Origin: Acidobacteriota bacterium
GTDB lineage: Bacteria; Acidobacteriota; Terriglobia; Bryobacterales; Bryobacteraceae
Length of the DNA: 64,000 nucleotides
Reading direction: 5' to 3'
Assembly: GCA_025352795.1 (NCBI GenBank)
Contig: JANXSF010000127.1
Span: 52,586-116,585, forward strand
In this document: piece after piece, positions 36,468 to 45,032 of the stretch
Position numbering within the stretch: position 1 is the stretch's first letter
Layout of the letters: each line of letters starts with the position of its first letter
Program-made: the position numbers and the translations under genes
The notes under the pieces: generated by a model
Database searches by the model: none
Told to the model about the DNA's origin: nothing
The model's input: the letters and a program-made list of their open reading frames with translations, nothing else

Positions 36468-37047
36468 TGGTTATTGCCACCTGTCCTGTTTCGGAATCCA
36501 CGTAGCGGGAACTGGCCACGCCCTTGGTATCCACCGTCACAAACGAACCTTCTTCACTGCGCGTTCGGAAAGCCAGCGCCGTGTTGCCCTGCTTCCATTC
36601 AATCCCTTGTGAATTCGCTTCCAGCAAAATGGATGGATTGTTGATGTGGTCAGCCCGTTGCGTATTCAAAAACCAACCCATCACCGTCACCACTGCAATG
36701 GCAAACACTGCTACTGCTGGACGCCAATCAAACATGGAGCGGTCAGTCCTGAAATCTGATTTTGAATCTGACTTAGAATCTGACTTTGAAAACGACGAGA
36801 TCGCCTGCGATGCTTCCAGGCCGACATTGATATTACCGCGCATTTCTGCCGCCAAGCTGTCCCAATCCAAACCTTCGGGCAGTTCCATTACAGCAGTTCG
36901 CATAACCAGAATAGATCGACTCGCCGCTTCCAACTCACCACGACAAATAGAGCAGCCGCGAAGGTGCCAGCGAACTGGAATTGCTTCCATCATCGAAAGA
37001 TCTTCCCCGGCCAATAGTGCCAAAGATTCAGAACTTGGATGCCTCAC
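36451..37047 (-). CDS. Membrane anti-sigma factor (zinc-finger type)
   Basis: Protein of 198 residues. The N-terminal anti-sigma domain keeps the zinc-binding pattern H-x3-C-x2-C (WHLRGCSICRGELE; His28, Cys32, Cys35). One membrane helix lies at about 109-126 (PAVAVFAIAVVTVMGWFL) and a short periplasmic part follows. Between them is a repetitive SKSDSKSDSKSD linker encoded by a 12-bp tandem repeat. It overlaps the ECF sigma gene by ATGA and should hold that sigma factor inactive at the membrane until a signal arrives. Confidence 0.85.
   Translation of the reverse strand: MRHPSSESLALLAGEDLSMMEAIPVRWHLRGCSICRGELEAASRSILVMRTAVMELPEGLDWDSLAAEMRGNINVGLEASQAISSFSKSDSKSDSKSDFRTDRSMFDWRPAVAVFAIAVVTVMGWFLNTQRADHINNPSILLEANSQGIEWKQGNTALAFRTRSEEGSFVTVDTKGVASSRYVDSETGQVAITNVYVD
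36753..36788. repeat. 12-bp tandem repeat inside the anti-sigma gene
   Basis: Three near-identical 12-base units (AATCTGATTTTG, AATCTGACTTAG, AATCTGACTTTG) encode the repeated Ser-Lys-Ser-Asp linker. Copy-number change would keep the reading frame. Confidence 0.8.
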
Positions 37048-37592
37048 GTCTTTCTCCTTTCAAGATATTTGCGGAACTTGATCCGCGCATTGGCAATGTG
37101 ACTGCGCACAGTAGCCTGGCTGCAATTCAGTTGCCGCGCCACTTCTTCAGCGGGCATTCCTTCCACGTCGCGCAGCAGCAACGCTGTACGTTCCCGTTCT
37201 GTCAACTGATCCAGACCATCGTCAAGAAACCTACGCTTTTCCGACAACAGCACTTGCGCTTCCGGGCTGTGATCGGCATTCGTACGAAGCGGTTCAATCA
37301 AATCGTCCACGTCAGTGAATTGAGCCCGCCCGCTTCGTCGCAAAAAATCAATTGCAGTATTGGATGCAATGCGACCCAGCCAGTGCGCTGCTTTATCCTG
37401 ATCCTTCAATTGATCGCCACGTTGCAGCACCTTAATGAAAGTTTCCTGAGTGAGATCCTGCGCATCAGCGACGTTCCCAACAATCCGGTAGATCAAAACA
37501 AAAATTCGGCGTTGGTGCAGAGTGATGAATTCATTCTGCCGGTCATGTGAAACCGTTTCCGCCGTATTTGTCCTGATTGCGGGATCGCTCAT
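37044..37592 (-). CDS. RNA polymerase ECF sigma factor
   Basis: Sigma-70 family factor of the extracytoplasmic-function class, 182 residues. Region 2 includes RIFVLIYRIVGNVADAQDLT and QETFIKVLQ. Region 4 includes LTERERTALLLRDVEGMPAE and the helix-turn-helix LNCSQATVRSHIANARIKFR. The frame is open upstream to 37673, but the ATG at 37592 (MSDPAIRT) gives a normal-length protein. It heads an operon with the anti-sigma factor and an exported protein, and is divergent from a thiolase gene. Confidence 0.9.
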   Translation of the reverse strand: MSDPAIRTNTAETVSHDRQNEFITLHQRRIFVLIYRIVGNVADAQDLTQETFIKVLQRGDQLKDQDKAAHWLGRIASNTAIDFLRRSGRAQFTDVDDLIEPLRTNADHSPEAQVLLSEKRRFLDDGLDQLTERERTALLLRDVEGMPAEEVARQLNCSQATVRSHIANARIKFRKYLERRKT

Positions 37593-37704
37593 CGGATTGT
37601 CTATTCCCAGCGCGGAAAGCATTTGGCTCCTGCAATGTCTGACGGAGCCGTCCCCCAATTCGTGCAAGACCAACTTACCCTAATTGGGATGATAATTGGA
37701 TTAT

Positions 37705-38847
37705 ATGAGACCCGTTGCGGTTGCAGGAATAGGAAAAACAGCTTTTGGGGCATTTGCCGACAAAGATTTACGGTCGCTAGCAGTGGAAGCGGGCCGTGCC
37801 TGCCTGGATGACGCCGGACTAACCCCATCTGCTGTAGACGCATTTTACTTAGGTAACTTCGCCGGACCATCCTTTGTTGGGCAGAACCACCTGGCACCCT
37901 ATATTGCTGCGGAATTGGGACTTGCAGGCGTTCCCGCCACCAGATTTGAAGCTGCCTGCGCTTCTGCAGGCGCAGCGTTCGCCCATGCCTGGTCAGCGGT
38001 GGCCAGTGGAATGCACGAAGCCGCGCTGGTCATCGGCGTAGAAAAGATGACGTCGCAGACCACCGCGAAAGTAGCCGAAATTCTTGCGGCGGCCGGCGAT
38101 GTGCAAGGCGAAGGCAAAGCAGGCGCAACATTTCCGGCGCTGTTTGCCATGATCGCCAGACGGCACATGTACCAGTACGGTACCACCCGCGAACACATGG
38201 CCGCCGTTGCTGTGAAGAATCATGGCAACGGCGCCTTGAATCCGCAAGCCCACATGCGCAAGGTCATCACCATGGAGCAGGCATTGGCGGGGAAGCCCGT
38301 TTCCGATCCCCTGACGGTCTACGATTGCTCCCTGGTAAGTGACGGCGCGGCCGCAGTGTTATTGATGGCAGCACCTCATGGCAAAGTGCAGGTATTGGCG
38401 TGCTCGCAAACTTCCGATCATTTGGCGCTGGAACGGAAAGCCGATATCACCAGTCTTCCCGCAGTTCGATTGGCTGCAGAACGAGCCTATAAGATGGCCG
38501 GGCTGGGTCCCAACGACATTGACCTGGCCGAAGTGCACGATTGTTTCACCATCGCCGAAATCATCGCCATGGAAGAGCTCGGCTTCTGCGCCAAAGGAGA
38601 GGGCGGACCGTACATCGCATCCGGTGCCACGGCGCTGCACGGACCGAAACCGGTGAATACCAGTGGCGGACTAAAAAGTAAAGGGCATCCCGTTGGAGCA
38701 ACTGGCGTAGCCCAAATTTGCGATCTTGTTTTGCAGATGCGAGGGCAAGCAGGTGCCCGTCAAATAAGCCGCAGCCGCATCGGACTGGCCCAGAATCTGG
38801 GTGGTTCCGGTGCCACTTGTGTTGTTACGATTCTGGGAGCAGTGTGA
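37705..38847 (+). CDS. Thiolase-family protein (SCP2/acetyl-CoA acetyltransferase type)
   Basis: Protein of 380 residues in the thiolase superfamily. The nucleophilic Cys85 lies in FEAACASAGAAF, the HDCFTIAE motif follows, and the catalytic His is in GGLKSKGHPVGATG. The second active-site cysteine region is changed to QNLGGSGATCVVTI. This is typical of SCP2-type thiolases that act with a DUF35 OB-fold partner, and such a partner is encoded next. It probably makes or breaks a carbon-carbon bond in an acyl-CoA pathway. The ATG at 37705 is preferred over a TTG at 37696. Confidence 0.88.
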   Translation: MRPVAVAGIGKTAFGAFADKDLRSLAVEAGRACLDDAGLTPSAVDAFYLGNFAGPSFVGQNHLAPYIAAELGLAGVPATRFEAACASAGAAFAHAWSAVASGMHEAALVIGVEKMTSQTTAKVAEILAAAGDVQGEGKAGATFPALFAMIARRHMYQYGTTREHMAAVAVKNHGNGALNPQAHMRKVITMEQALAGKPVSDPLTVYDCSLVSDGAAAVLLMAAPHGKVQVLACSQTSDHLALERKADITSLPAVRLAAERAYKMAGLGPNDIDLAEVHDCFTIAEIIAMEELGFCAKGEGGPYIASGATALHGPKPVNTSGGLKSKGHPVGATGVAQICDLVLQMRGQAGARQISRSRIGLAQNLGGSGATCVVTILGAV

Positions 38848-38850
38848 TTT

Positions 38851-39081
38851 ATGACTGGAACAATTTACACCGAAACTGTTGTATGGTCTGCCCCAGCCCA
38901 ATACGCGAATGACGCACCGTATCAGTTGGCTCTGGTCGACGTGGATGGTGCCGCCCGCACCACTGCCCGAATCCTTGGTGATCGTGTCATCATCGGAGAT
39001 CGCGTTGAACTCGCCGAGACGCGCGATGGCGTTCCTTTTTTCAGGAAGAGCCAATCAGGAAAATTAAATGAAGCTAGCTGA
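38851..39081 (+). CDS. DUF35-type OB-fold protein
   Basis: A 76-residue protein corresponding to the OB-fold half of DUF35 proteins: APYQLALVDVDGAARTTARI then GDRVIIGDRVELAETRDG. The usual rubredoxin-like zinc-binding half is missing. DUF35 proteins bind acyl-CoA partners beside thiolases, as here, three bases after the thiolase stop. Its end overlaps the aminotransferase start by 14 bases. Confidence 0.78.
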   Translation: MTGTIYTETVVWSAPAQYANDAPYQLALVDVDGAARTTARILGDRVIIGDRVELAETRDGVPFFRKSQSGKLNEAS

Positions 39082-40231
39082 CCGAATGAACCGTATTATG
39101 ATTGAGACTGCTTTTGAAGTCCTGGTCAAAGCCCGTGCCTTAGAAGCGCAGGGGAAAAGTATTATTCACCTGGAGATCGGTGAGCCCGATTTCGATTCAC
39201 CCGCTCATGTGTTATCAGCAGGCAAAAAGGCTCTGGACGAGGGTTGGACGCACTATGGCCCCACGCAAGGCTACCCCGAATTACGGGATTCCATCGCTCG
39301 GCACGTCAGCAAAACTCGTGGCATTCAAGTAGGACCAGAGCATGTTTCCGTCGTCCCCGGCGGTAAGCCGATTCTGTTCTTTCCCATGCTCGCACTGCTC
39401 GATGTTGGGGACGAAGTGATCTATCCCAACCCAGGCTTCCCCATCTACGAATCCATGATCGGATTTTGCGGCGCAAAGCCGGTGCCCATTCCATTAGTCG
39501 AATCGCGCGATTTCAGTTTCGATCTGAATGTCTTGAAGGACAGCATTACCGACAAGACCAAAATGCTGATCCTGAATTCGCCACAGAATCCCACCGGCGG
39601 CGTAATTCCCGCCGACGATATAAGAGCCATTGCCGACATGGTGCGCGAGCGCGACATCATCGTGCTGTCAGACGAAATCTATTCGCGAATCTATTACGGC
39701 GACGAAGCCCCGTTGTCCATCGCCAGCCTGCCAGACATGCAGGAAAAGACGATTATCCTGGATGGCTTTTCGAAGATCTACGCCATGACCGGTTGGCGAT
39801 TGGGCTACGGCGTGATGCCACTGTGGCTGGTGGATTCCGTCAACAAGTTAATGGTGAATTCCAACAGTTGCACGGCCAGTTTTACGCAGCGAGCAGGGAT
39901 CGCTGCGCTGGATGGTCCGCAGGATGAAGCCAACGCAATGGTAGCGGAATTCCATCGTCGTCGCGACGTGTTTTGTGACGGGCTAAACACCATTCCCGGT
40001 TTCAGTTGCCGCAAGCCGCAGGGCGCTTTTTATGCGTTCCCAAACATTACTGGGACCGGTAAAGGGTCGAAGCAATTGGCCGATGAGTTGTTGTATCAGG
40101 CCGGTGTGGCTAGCTTGAGTGGGACAGCGTTTGGGAGTTATGGGGAAGGGTATTTGCGGTTTAGCTATGCCAATTCATTGGAGAATCTGATGGAGGCAGT
40201 GGAGCGGATCAGACGGTTTATGGTGCGGTAG
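39068..40231 (+). CDS. PLP-dependent class I aminotransferase
   Basis: Fold-type I aminotransferase of 387 residues. Visible features are the N-terminal HLEIGEPDFDSPAH, the substrate segment THYGPTQGYPELRDSIARHV, LNSPQNPTGG, the PLP-contacting SDEIYSRIYY and the Schiff-base lysine in DGFSKIYAMTGWRLGY. It transfers an amino group between an amino acid and a 2-oxoacid; aspartate or an aromatic or branched amino acid are possible substrates. It ends the thiolase/OB-fold operon, so a shared pathway is possible but the overlap may be only economy. Confidence 0.9.
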   Translation: MKLADRMNRIMIETAFEVLVKARALEAQGKSIIHLEIGEPDFDSPAHVLSAGKKALDEGWTHYGPTQGYPELRDSIARHVSKTRGIQVGPEHVSVVPGGKPILFFPMLALLDVGDEVIYPNPGFPIYESMIGFCGAKPVPIPLVESRDFSFDLNVLKDSITDKTKMLILNSPQNPTGGVIPADDIRAIADMVRERDIIVLSDEIYSRIYYGDEAPLSIASLPDMQEKTIILDGFSKIYAMTGWRLGYGVMPLWLVDSVNKLMVNSNSCTASFTQRAGIAALDGPQDEANAMVAEFHRRRDVFCDGLNTIPGFSCRKPQGAFYAFPNITGTGKGSKQLADELLYQAGVASLSGTAFGSYGEGYLRFSYANSLENLMEAVERIRRFMVR

Positions 40232-40305
40232 GGAGGTACGCAACCGACAATGTATGGTTTTTTAGTCCAGTCAGAAAGTGGACAGCTTGAGTTTTTTGGG
40301 CGAAG

Positions 40306-41439
40306 CTACTTTTTAGTGGTTTTTGACTTATTTGACTCATTTAAAAGATCAAGGAGGCTTTTTGGTTGAACGCCCCCGGACGCTAGGTCTAAAAAAGCCC
40401 TCTTGGTTTGTTCCGTGAGTCTCCTCGCAAATTCAATTTTCTCTAGTTCACTGATTGTGTCGCTCGCCTTGAATGTTCTTCCTTCTTGGTTCGCGGCAGC
40501 TTTTTTAAGCGCCTCTAGAAGGCCGGATGCGGCAGAAGGGAAGTCAGTTAAGGGTTCCCGCAGTTTTTCGATTTCCGCTTTGAGAGTTGCAATACTTTGA
40601 GTTAACTCCTGATTCTGCGGATTCGCATTCTCTAGTTTTCTGAGTGCCTCATCCACCGCAAAGAGCGTTTTTTCTTTATCGCGATTGGCCTCGGAAACCT
40701 GCTCTTCAAGTTCCCTAAGTCCTGAAGAAAGAACTCGGACAAACCCGCCCATCTCATCGGCGCTCCCAGCCATTCTATTGAAGATGGTCAAGAAGTAACC
40801 CAATAAATCATTGGAGGAAAGGTTTGGATAACGAACTTTATGGTCAATTTCACTCCAACCCTCCTCAAATATGGTTCGAACTTGCACTTCGACAATTACC
40901 TTACGCCGCGCAGGCTGTGTGCTAAAGACGTAATGGATAGAGCGATAGCCCGCTGGATGTTCTTTCATCTCGAAGCCTTGATCTCGAAACTTCTCGGAAA
41001 GGTCTTCGTGGTCACCCGTGCGAATATAAACAGCCGGAGTTTCGATAGGTTCCCACTTGGCACGGAGGGTTGCATCGATTGTGAAACAATCGTCTTTGAA
41101 TAAGTGCAACGCCCTGATACCCACTAGGTCAGTCACTGCCTCATGATAATTGCCTTGATTTATCTCTAAGTATTTTGCCGATTCTTCGGCACGTTTGCGA
41201 ACGATTTTTTCAAGGAGATGGTCCGTGTCCTTGACTCGCCAGCGGACTGAATGCATACAGTCGAAGTTCTGGATAAGTCGACCAAAATATTCTGCTGATT
41301 GAAGCAACTGCTCCCGGTTTGACTCATGATCATTTCCAATCTCCTGGAGCAACGACCAGTCGGACTTACTCCTGTCCCAAGTGTCTCTATCAATCCGTTT
41401 GTTTTTGAGAAAATCATCTAGTGATCTGCTTTGCGCCAA
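40306..41439 (-). CDS. RelA/SpoT-domain protein (putative small alarmone synthetase)
   Basis: Protein of 377 residues. The N-terminal part carries a (p)ppGpp-synthetase-type nucleotidyltransferase: RWRVKDTDHLLEKIVRKR, DLVGIRALHLFKDD, the GYRSIHYV tyrosine motif and EVQVRT followed by WSEIDHKVRY. There is no HD hydrolase, TGS or ACT domain. The C-terminus is a predicted coiled coil (about 235-300) and a further helical part. It could make pppGpp-like alarmones or act as a toxic alarmone or pyrophosphokinase enzyme in defence. It lies beside antitoxin-like and Schlafen-like genes. Confidence 0.85.
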   Translation of the reverse strand: MAQSRSLDDFLKNKRIDRDTWDRSKSDWSLLQEIGNDHESNREQLLQSAEYFGRLIQNFDCMHSVRWRVKDTDHLLEKIVRKRAEESAKYLEINQGNYHEAVTDLVGIRALHLFKDDCFTIDATLRAKWEPIETPAVYIRTGDHEDLSEKFRDQGFEMKEHPAGYRSIHYVFSTQPARRKVIVEVQVRTIFEEGWSEIDHKVRYPNLSSNDLLGYFLTIFNRMAGSADEMGGFVRVLSSGLRELEEQVSEANRDKEKTLFAVDEALRKLENANPQNQELTQSIATLKAEIEKLREPLTDFPSAASGLLEALKKAAANQEGRTFKASDTISELEKIEFARRLTEQTKRAFLDLASGGVQPKSLLDLLNESNKSKTTKK

Positions 41440-41542
41440 AAGTGCTCCCAGAATTAATCGCTAATTGCAGTTTAACTTAAGTTGCAATATGTCTGGCATT
41501 CCTCAATGCCATGTTTTCTGCGGGCAGCGATGTCGAGCGATA

Positions 41543-41812
41543 ATGAACGAAGTGCTCACCATGCCAGACAAACAACCAGCCTATCAATTACTCGATCAGC
41601 TTGACCCACACCAATTGTCTGTTGTCATAAACCTGCTAAGAATCATGGTCCACGATGATGACCACCTCACCGACAATGACGTTCAGGCAATTGCCGCATC
41701 TCGGGAGTACTTCCGCAAGAACCCTAAAGGCGGAGTTTCCTTTGAGCAAGTCTTCGCGGAGTGCGGCTTCACAATGGATCAGATAGACCATAGCAAAAAA
41801 GCTATATTGTAA
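41543..41812 (+). CDS. Small hypothetical protein upstream of XRE regulator
   Basis: An 89-residue acidic protein with YQLLDQLDPHQLSVVINLLR, then DDDHLTDNDVQAIAASREYF and SFEQVFAECGFTMDQ. The family is not recognised. The layout (helical dimer-like start, acidic tail) resembles small antitoxins. It is followed after 15 bases by an XRE-type gene, suggesting an operon. Several starts are possible: ATG at 41489, 41543 or 41561. Confidence 0.55.
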   Translation: MNEVLTMPDKQPAYQLLDQLDPHQLSVVINLLRIMVHDDDHLTDNDVQAIAASREYFRKNPKGGVSFEQVFAECGFTMDQIDHSKKAIL

Positions 41813-41827
41813 CCTGGAAGAGCATCA

Positions 41828-42124
41828 ATGACCAAAGTGAACGACCTTCATCAGAAATGGATGAAGAACAAAAAATACAAAAAAGCGCATGAAGAGCTTG
41901 CCCCGGAATTCGCGCTTGCCCGCACAGTCATTAGTGCTCGTGTCATCGCAGGTCTCACTCAAGAGCAGCTTGCGCAGCGTATGGCCACAACCCAATCCGT
42001 CATCGCTAGACTTGAAAGCGGGCGGACCCGGCCATCCACACAGACATTGGAACGGCTGGCCACGGCCACCGGAACTCGCCTTAAAATCAGCTTTGAGGCT
42101 GAGGCCCTTCCTCGCCCCTTATGA
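41828..42124 (+). CDS. XRE-family HTH protein (HigA-like antitoxin)
   Basis: A 98-residue DNA-binding protein with a helix-turn-helix of the XRE type: AGLTQEQLAQRMATTQSVIA followed by RLESGRTRPSTQTLERLATA. This is the pattern of HigA-type antitoxins, normally encoded just after a HigB/RelE toxin. Here the upstream gene does not look like that toxin, so it is either an orphan antitoxin or part of a different pair. Its last six bases overlap the convergent AlbA_2 gene. Confidence 0.85.
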   Translation: MTKVNDLHQKWMKNKKYKKAHEELAPEFALARTVISARVIAGLTQEQLAQRMATTQSVIARLESGRTRPSTQTLERLATATGTRLKISFEAEALPRPL

Positions 42125-43405
42125 CGCGGAAGGTGCCGACGTTGCTATCCTATGCCGCACATTCGCAGGCAACAAACAAACCACATGGTTCGCCGTCACC
42201 TTAAATTCAGGCGGTGGGCAGCCCTCACTTTCCATCGTCCGCAGTATAGTCTGAATCCCTTGCCCCTCATTCTGTGCGAACTGAAGCTTGGTCAAGATCC
42301 ATGCCAAACTCTGATTCCGCCAAATCGGTCGCGCCGTACCTCTCACGAAATCCTCAAGCTCCACGCCTAACGGCAAAGACCCTGGTGACACCATTTCAAT
42401 CCGGTCCGCGAAGCAGGTAATCCGAGTCGGGTCCCGCACTTCATAATTCCTATGCGCCAGTGCATTGATCATTGCCTCATGCAATGCAAGCAAGGGATAT
42501 TTCTGCGTATTCAGGGATTGCAAATTGGCCTTGTCCATTGCAACCGTAACCTGTTCCGACAGCAGTTTTCGCAAGCGTCCGACCTGATCAATCAAAGTAC
42601 CACCAAGTTCGTTCCGCTCCGAATATGGAACTTCAGCGCGGTCTTTGCCCCGATAAATTGAGAACAACGCATATGCCCCTGGAATGTGTCTTTGGACGTC
42701 TTTCCCAAACAACAACATGGCGAAATTTCTGGGCCGCAAAATGCCAGTAAGTGGCTCACGAAAACAAAGTGACGGAACCATCCAGTGCAACGCTTTTGTG
42801 TCGGAGAGGTATTGATCAACTCCAATCTCTGGGTCATAGAGTTTTAACTCTTGGAGAATTACCCGCAAAGCCAGTAGATCCAGGTCGTCCACCGTAGCAG
42901 TTTTGCATTCACGCCGATCCCATTCGTCCACATCTCCCTTGCGCACCATTAATTGCAGCATAATGCCATTTCGGGCTTCTCTTGTTTCGCGCCCGATCCG
43001 AACGAAGCATTTCCCGGCACTCCCTTGTCTCCGAAACAAGTGGCGATGGCGCGTTGCAGATATAACGAACCCCAATACACGGCGGTCGGGAGAATCCGAA
43101 GGAAGTTCCTCCACGCTTGGAGCGATGGAAGGGGAAACACGATCTCTACAAGCCGTGAGGACCTTCCCTTCAACTTCCTTCAGCCTGTTGGCCGTAAGGC
43201 CCGTCAATACCACACGTTGAAATCCGTGCTCGTCCTTTTCTTCTTTTGCTCCACAAACAACATACCCGCCACCAAGATTCGCCCAGTCGTTCGCAAACGC
43301 AGATAACGTCTCGGCAACATCGTCCGTGTCCGCGACATTCTCATTCCATTCGATTCGGGCGATTTCTCTAGCGGAAAGTTCCTTTAAACTTAAGGGCACC
43401 GTCAT
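42119..43405 (-). CDS. Schlafen AlbA_2-domain ATP-binding protein
   Basis: Protein of 428 residues. The N-terminal AlbA_2-like domain (about 15-150) includes ARIEWNENVADTDDVAETLS and FANDWANLGGGYVVCGAKE. The C-terminal part resembles the GHKL/HATPase-like module often joined to it: LALHEAMINALAHRNYEV, RIEMVSPGSLPLGVE and QNEGQGIQTILRTMESEG. Such proteins are called transcriptional regulators or RecG-like, and Schlafen-type domains recur in phage defence. The target is unknown. It is the right-hand member of the small island starting at 40306. Confidence 0.85.
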   Translation of the reverse strand: MTVPLSLKELSAREIARIEWNENVADTDDVAETLSAFANDWANLGGGYVVCGAKEEKDEHGFQRVVLTGLTANRLKEVEGKVLTACRDRVSPSIAPSVEELPSDSPDRRVLGFVISATRHRHLFRRQGSAGKCFVRIGRETREARNGIMLQLMVRKGDVDEWDRRECKTATVDDLDLLALRVILQELKLYDPEIGVDQYLSDTKALHWMVPSLCFREPLTGILRPRNFAMLLFGKDVQRHIPGAYALFSIYRGKDRAEVPYSERNELGGTLIDQVGRLRKLLSEQVTVAMDKANLQSLNTQKYPLLALHEAMINALAHRNYEVRDPTRITCFADRIEMVSPGSLPLGVELEDFVRGTARPIWRNQSLAWILTKLQFAQNEGQGIQTILRTMESEGCPPPEFKVTANHVVCLLPANVRHRIATSAPSAS

Positions 43406-43635
43406 ACTATGACATCATCGCCATATCGGTGACTCGCGCCCCTTCCCAAAATCCATTCACAACCCATCAAAATACCACCACGCAACACAATCCAAACATC
43501 TTCCCCCCTCCAACTCACAAAGAAATTAACACCCTCCTGCTAACCTGAATTCAGAGAACGCAAAGGGCACGCCGAAAGCCAAGTCCTTGCGCAATTTATT
43601 TATGAGAGATAAGTTCCGGCCGGAATGCTCTTGTC
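43406..43635. other. Intergenic region with no recognised feature
   Basis: About 230 bases with C-rich and A-rich stretches between the AlbA_2 gene start and a terminator. It presumably holds the AlbA_2 promoter, but no clear boxes were seen. The 43665-43870 stretch after asd also has no convincing gene; it carries only short hairpins. Confidence 0.5.
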
Positions 43636-43664
43636 AAAAAGGTCTCCCATCAACGTGGGAGACC
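43636..43664 (-). terminator. Rho-independent terminator
   Basis: Perfect 9-bp stem GGTCTCCCA (43641-43649) with TGGGAGACC (43656-43664), 6-base loop, T-run on the minus strand. It would end leftward transcription about 205 bases after the asd stop. Confidence 0.82.
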
Positions 43665-43870
43665 CTCGGATCGATTCGAGTAGAAGTAAAAAATCAGTGG
43701 GCCGCTTACATCGAAGTACTCGCGTTACTTACTTGGCTGGAGAGTCAAGCTAGGTGAGCCTGTAAATCAGGCAGAACTGCTGGGCGGCAGTTTCAGCGAG
43801 CGACATGTTAGGCGGCCTCTCTGTTTCAATTGGAAAAAGCAAGCCTGATCGCAAGGCAGTAGTGTGCCTC

Positions 43871-44968
43871 CTACCGATCGCGAATAATCCGCAGCATACG
43901 CCGTAACGGCTCAGCCGCACCCCACAATAACTGATCGCCAACCGTGAACGCACCCAGATACTGCGGCCCCAGGTTCAGCTTATGTAACCGACCCACCGGC
44001 ACTATCAGCGTCCCTGATGCGGCCGTCGGCGTAAGATCCCGCAACGTAGCCTCTTTGCTATTCGGAACTACCTTCACCCATTCATGCGCACCAGCCAAGA
44101 TCTGTTCAATGTCCGCCAGCGGGACGTCTTGCTTCAGCTTGATCGTAAGACCCTGGCTATGACATCGCATTGTCCCCACCCGCACACAGATTCCATCAAT
44201 CGGAACTTGTGGACTCAATCCTACGATTTTGTTGGTCTCCGCCATGCCTTTCCATTCTTCTTTGGTTTGGCCGTCAGGCATATCCTTGTCGATCCACGCC
44301 AGCAAACTTCCCGCCAGCGGTGCTCCGAATTCTTTAGTGGGAAAACTGGCCGAACGCTGCTCCTCCACCAACATGCGATCCACATCCAGCGCATTCTGCG
44401 AAGGCGTCTTTCGAGTACGATCCACCAACCCACCCATCTGCGCCACCAGTTCCAACATCTTCGCCGCACCACCACCCGATGCTGCTTGATACGTCATCGT
44501 GGTCATCCATTCCACCATGTCGCGCTTGAATAATTCACCCACTGCCATCAGCATTAAACTAACTGTGCAGTTCCCGCCGACGTAAGTCTTCACGCCGTTG
44601 GCCAGGCCATTGTGAATCAGGGCACCATTCACCGGATCAAGAATGATGATCGCGTCATCAGCCATGCGCAGTGTTTGAGCGGCGTCAATCCAATAGCCTT
44701 TCCATCCTTGTGCGCGCAACGGCCCGTAAACTTCTGACGTATACTCACCGCCCTGGCAACTGATGAGGACGTCGCACGTGGCCAGTTCTTTCAGATCAGA
44801 CGCGTGCTTTAATGGCGCACCTGCCGCCTCTGCGGGCGCAGTGCCTCCTGCATTTGACGTGGAAAAAAATACGGGCTCTGTGCCAACAAAATCGTTCTCT
44901 TCACGCATCCGCTGCATGAGAACGCTGCCGACCATGCCTCTCCATCCGATGAATCCGACTCGTAACAT
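43871..44968 (-). CDS. asd: Aspartate-semialdehyde dehydrogenase
   Basis: Makes aspartate-4-semialdehyde from aspartyl phosphate for lysine, threonine, methionine and diaminopimelate synthesis. The protein has 365 residues and resembles the enterobacterial-type enzyme. The NADP-binding motif is GWRGMVGS (8-15), the catalytic Cys134 lies in YVGGNCTVSLML, and later substrate contacts such as PIDGICVRVGTMRCHSQG are present. It is last in a run of leftward genes, and a terminator lies about 205 bases downstream. Confidence 0.95.
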   Translation of the reverse strand: MLRVGFIGWRGMVGSVLMQRMREENDFVGTEPVFFSTSNAGGTAPAEAAGAPLKHASDLKELATCDVLISCQGGEYTSEVYGPLRAQGWKGYWIDAAQTLRMADDAIIILDPVNGALIHNGLANGVKTYVGGNCTVSLMLMAVGELFKRDMVEWMTTMTYQAASGGGAAKMLELVAQMGGLVDRTRKTPSQNALDVDRMLVEEQRSASFPTKEFGAPLAGSLLAWIDKDMPDGQTKEEWKGMAETNKIVGLSPQVPIDGICVRVGTMRCHSQGLTIKLKQDVPLADIEQILAGAHEWVKVVPNSKEATLRDLTPTAASGTLIVPVGRLHKLNLGPQYLGAFTVGDQLLWGAAEPLRRMLRIIRDR

Positions 44969-45032
44969 AACACTCCAATTGTAAACTTTAAGCGGTGGGT
45001 CCAGCTAACTTGGTTGTTTAATCGAAACTCTT

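Noticed and set aside
43750..43953. Leftward 67-codon frame overlapping the end of asd
   Set aside because: Most of it overlaps asd in another frame and its protein is not gene-like; only the last 18 codons (from 43806) lie in the gap.
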